A DNA stretch of 37,896 bases from a virus, in the IMG/VR virus record IMGVR_UViG_3300028800_000198, positions 1 through 37,896 of that record; one strand, given 5' to 3'. The stretch's first letter is position 1; every line of letters starts with the position of its first letter. The notes beneath the pieces are model-generated. The model searched no databases and had not been told where the DNA came from. It worked only from the letters and a program-made list of their open reading frames with translations. Shown here piece after piece: positions 37,622 through 37,896 of the stretch. A program made the position numbers and the translations under genes.

Positions 37622-37806
37622 TTAATCTTAACTCTGCGCTGATTTATATATTAAATTGATTATAAGTTGGCGCGGATAGTAACATAAAATTAGCATAACA
37701 GGGCTTAGCTAGTCCACTCTTTTTGGTTGTTCACGGGTTCACCGCCGTAGGCTGATTGTGCCATCGCCAAGCACGACAAAATTAACCTACGAAAAAAGGA
37801 CAACCC
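37622..37806 (+). promoter_or_regulatory. Leader between scaffold and capsid genes
   Basis: About 185 bases without a gene up to the capsid ATG at 37807 (equivalent to position 59). A weak promoter may be present: TTGATT (37656-37661), 18 bases, TAACAT (37680-37685). The remaining sequence has a short ACGG/CCGT hairpin around 37733-37748 but no strong terminator. It could be a capsid-specific promoter and leader. Confidence 0.3.
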
Positions 37807-37896
37807 ATGTCAGGGATTACCAATATCAACAATATGGCGCCGGAACTGCCGCTTCAGTTTTCTGAAGATTTGCTTTCCACGCCAATGTTTAACCTG
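37771..37896. repeat. Terminal direct repeat, right copy (start of capsid gene)
   Basis: Identical to bases 23-148. It includes the first 30 codons of the major capsid gene from ATG 37807. It closes the circle and is not a second gene. Confidence 0.93.

Noticed and set aside
37725-37750. Possible tRNA T-arm (GGTTCACC) in the leader before the capsid gene
   Set aside because: No acceptor, D or anticodon stems around it. No tRNA gene was recognised anywhere in the window.
37807-37896. A second, truncated major capsid gene at the right end
   Set aside because: It is an exact copy of the start of the gene at 59 and is explained by circular closure of the contig.

Overview
The window is essentially one complete genome of a tailed bacteriophage, most likely podovirus-like (P22-type portal, N4-gp56-family major capsid protein, adaptor- and nozzle-like proteins, no tape measure or sheath). 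The last 126 bases (37771-37896) repeat bases 23-148 exactly, so the contig closes into a circle of about 37,748 bp, and the scaffold gene at the right end runs straight into the major capsid gene at the left end. The first 22 bases do not match the other copy. They are the reverse complement of bases 25-46 and look like a terminal fold-back. The DNA is moderately AT-rich. The host cannot be named from sequence alone. I see no integrase, DNA polymerase, helicase or recognisable endolysin.

Layout. Late structural block (+): portal (33.7-35.8 kb), small proteins, scaffold (36.9-37.6 kb), then across the circle to the capsid protein (0.06-1.0 kb), head and adaptor/nozzle proteins (1.0-6.9 kb), probable internal virion/ejection proteins (7.0-9.4 kb) and a KTSC-domain protein. 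A leftward cassette interrupts it (10.0-12.0 kb): an Rnl5/DRB0094-type RNA ligase followed by two tandem DUF29 paralogues. Then comes a long tail-fibre array (12.1-19.9 kb): one 801-residue repeat fibre and six smaller genes built from shared modules, three of them with C1q-like domains.

Replication and regulation (19.9-30.9 kb): a multi-hairpin leader precedes a winged-helix replication/regulatory protein. A leftward recombination operon follows (two small proteins, ERF annealing protein, YqaJ exonuclease), then a Cro-like repressor with a palindromic operator over its own -35 box. Next are a RusA-type resolvase, a ParB-fold protein, a small-terminase-like HTH protein, a metallophosphoesterase, a ribbon-helix-helix protein, a tiny lipoprotein and many short overlapping genes, several with one membrane helix.

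The most notable system is at 30963-33179. The large terminase is fractured. An N-terminal gene carries the ATPase, two nuclease motifs and an N-intein. A free-standing HNH endonuclease gene in another frame overlaps both neighbours. A second terminase gene begins with a C-intein and supplies the last nuclease motif. Protein trans-splicing would rebuild a terminase of about 423 residues, with the junction at the catalytic H-x-x-DALRY motif. A second unusual gene is an 86-residue protein resembling the C-terminal domain of RNA polymerase alpha, encoded antisense to the end of a structural-block gene (36629-36889).
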